Below, one piece after another: positions 6,005 to 7,286 of a DNA stretch of 7,286 bases (positions are counted from its first letter, which is position 1; each line of letters starts with the position of its first letter). The stretch spans positions 1-7,286 of the forward strand of contig JAUXGQ010000070.1 of the NCBI GenBank assembly GCA_030621975.1, in the 5' to 3' direction. Source of the stretch: Gammaproteobacteria bacterium. GTDB taxonomy: Bacteria; Pseudomonadota; Gammaproteobacteria; Chromatiales; Chromatiaceae. Made by a program: the position numbers and the translations under genes. The notes under the pieces are model-generated. The model searched no databases and was not told the origin of the DNA. It saw nothing but the letters and a program-made list of their open reading frames with translations.

Positions 6005-7286
6005 AGCTTATTTGCGCAGCGGCGCCCAGCCTGCCGGCTGCTTTTCCGGGGATGCAGCCTGGCAGCCCTGCTGGCCGGGATGCTCGTAGGGGCCACGGCG
6101 CTCGCCGCGGCTCTGTCGCCGCAGGAGATTCGCGGCAAACAGCTCTACACCCTTGGCAGCAGCGCTTCCGGGGAAACGGTGACCGCCTACGTGGGCAGGA
6201 CGTCGGTGGCATTGCCGGCGAGTGCGGTGCCCTGCGCGAGCTGTCACGGCCCGGATGGCCTGGGACGCCCGGAGGGCGGCGTCATCCCAGCGGATATCCG
6301 CTGGCGCCAGCTCACCAAGTCCTACGGCCATGTTCATGAAAACGGCCGGCGCCACCCCCCTTTCGATGAGGCAAGTCTCGCCCGGGCCCTGGTGACGGGA
6401 CGGGATCCAGCCGGTAACCGGCTCGACCCGGCCATGCCTGTTTACGAAATAGCGGATCAGGACATGACGGATCTGCTCGCCTACCTGAAACGTCTGGAGA
6501 CTGATCGGGACCCGGGGGTCGAGCAGGACCGGATTCAGGTCGCCACCCTGCTGCCCCTCACCGGCAGGCAGGGTGATCTCGGGCAGGCCATGGGGCGGGT
6601 CATACAGGCCTGTTTCCAGGATCTCAACAAGGCGGGTGGGGTCTTCGGACGGCGGATCGAGTTGCTGGTCGTGCCCTATGGCACGACGGCCGCAGCGACG
6701 CTGGATAACCTGCGCAAGGCCCTGCAAGGGGAGGGCGTGTTTGCCCTGGTCGGCGCCTACACCGTGGGTCTGGATCAGGAGATACTCGATCTGCTGAGGG
6801 AAGACAAGGTCCCCCTCGTCGGGCCGTTTACCCTCGATCCGGGCGATGAGATTATCAATGCGGCCGCTTTCTATCTGTACTCAGGGTTCGCCGAGCAGGC
6901 CCGGGTGCTGGCCAACGTGGCGTTCAAGGACGCGCCCGCCGACAATGCGCCGGTGGTGGTCGGGCCGGAGGGCGAGCATGTCGACCGACTGGTGGAGGCG
7001 GTTCAGGAGCAGCTGCGGGGACACACGTCGGCTGAAGCCTTGAAGCTGCGCTATCCGCGCGGTGAGATGGACGTTGAGGCGCTTGCCCGGCGCGTCGCGG
7101 CGAGCGCCAGCGATACGCTGTTCTTCTTTGGCGATCAGGCCGACCTCGAACCCCTGCTCGCGGCACTGGCCGAGCGGGAGCAGAGCCCGCGCGTGTACCT
7201 GCTGTCGGCGTTCGTGCCGCGGCCGCTGTCCGATGCGCCGCCGGCGTTTGACCATCGGCTTTTTCTCGCCTATCCGACGCTGGGCA
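6002..7286 (+). CDS. Monoheme cytochrome c domain fused to type I periplasmic (ABC-type) substrate-binding domain; 3' end outside window
   Basis: The frame is open to the window end. Numbered from CTG 6002, an export signal covers about 1-37 (basic RRPACRLLFRG, then a hydrophobic stretch to ATALA). A class I cytochrome c domain follows, with haem-attachment motif CASCH (78-82) and a likely axial methionine M145 in DPAMPVYE. The helix QDMTDLLAYLKRL closes the domain. From about 176 a type I periplasmic binding fold of the branched-chain amino acid receptor class begins (IQVATLLPLTGRQGDLGQ, then FQDLNKAGGVFGRRIELLV). It continues to the edge. No permease or ATPase gene is in the window, so redox-linked sensing or docking is as likely as transport. 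The start is unresolved: CTG 6002 follows AGGAGGG at 5 bases; TTG 5957 overlaps the previous stop but has a poor binding site; ATG 6080 would cut into the signal peptide. Confidence 0.88.
   Translation, partial: MSLFAQRRPACRLLFRGCSLAALLAGMLVGATALAAALSPQEIRGKQLYTLGSSASGETVTAYVGRTSVALPASAVPCASCHGPDGLGRPEGGVIPADIRWRQLTKSYGHVHENGRRHPPFDEASLARALVTGRDPAGNRLDPAMPVYEIADQDMTDLLAYLKRLETDRDPGVEQDRIQVATLLPLTGRQGDLGQAMGRVIQACFQDLNKAGGVFGRRIELLVVPYGTTAAATLDNLRKALQGEGVFALVGAYTVGLDQEILDLLREDKVPLVGPFTLDPGDEIINAAAFYLYSGFAEQARVLANVAFKDAPADNAPVVVGPEGEHVDRLVEAVQEQLRGHTSAEALKLRYPRGEMDVEALARRVAASASDTLFFFGDQADLEPLLAALAEREQSPRVYLLSAFVPRPLSDAPPAFDHRLFLAYPTLG

Noticed and set aside
6002..6060. Twin-arginine export signal in the fusion protein
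   Set aside because: The arginine pair in AQRRPACRL lacks the rest of the S/T-RRxFLK consensus, and c-type cytochromes need Sec export for haem attachment.
1..7286. Mobile elements, CRISPR arrays, tRNA or rRNA genes
   Set aside because: No terminal repeats, transposase-like frames, spaced direct repeats or RNA gene signatures were seen.

Overview
The window is a GC-rich, tightly packed bacterial segment with every gene on the + strand. The products look exported: five starts lie inside the window and all five proteins begin with a signal-peptide-like segment. The mix of copper-oxidase domains, SCO copper proteins, a periplasmic parvulin and a CxxCH cytochrome c domain points to a Gram-negative, respiring bacterium. 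A high-GC proteobacterium is my best guess from composition and family content, but the sequence alone does not settle the taxon.

Layout. Positions 1-1350 hold the C-terminal part of a large multicopper-oxidase-type cupredoxin protein whose start lies upstream. A strong intrinsic terminator follows at 1401-1441, then an untranslated leader. A second, apparently single transcription unit begins at 1634. It contains a YVTN-type (cytochrome d1-like) beta-propeller protein with extra flanking domains (1634-3649), a SurA/PrsA-like parvulin peptidyl-prolyl isomerase (3655-4614), two consecutive but different SCO/SenC copper proteins (4644-5333 and 5340-5960), and a fusion of a monoheme cytochrome c domain to a type I periplasmic binding domain (about 6002 to beyond 7286). 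Gaps inside this unit are 5, 29, 6 and 41 bases with the starts chosen here, and none contains a terminator.

How they may work together (inference). The SCO proteins could deliver copper to, or keep reduced the cysteines of, a cuproprotein such as the upstream oxidase. The parvulin could fold the exported partners. The propeller and the cytochrome-binding-protein fusion could be the electron-transfer or ligand-sensing parts. The substrate cannot be read from the sequence; metal oxidation is one possibility because large multi-cupredoxin oxidases include the MnxG-type manganese oxidases.

The most striking points are: (i) the visible half of the oxidase keeps the spacing of all four canonical copper motifs but has lost almost every ligand; (ii) the cytochrome c-binding protein fusion has no ordinary start codon near its ribosome binding site, which sits in a small hairpin together with an in-frame CTG; (iii) the propeller protein has just two cysteines in its predicted mature form, one on each side of the propeller; (iv) the gene set itself looks like a dedicated exported redox/copper module.
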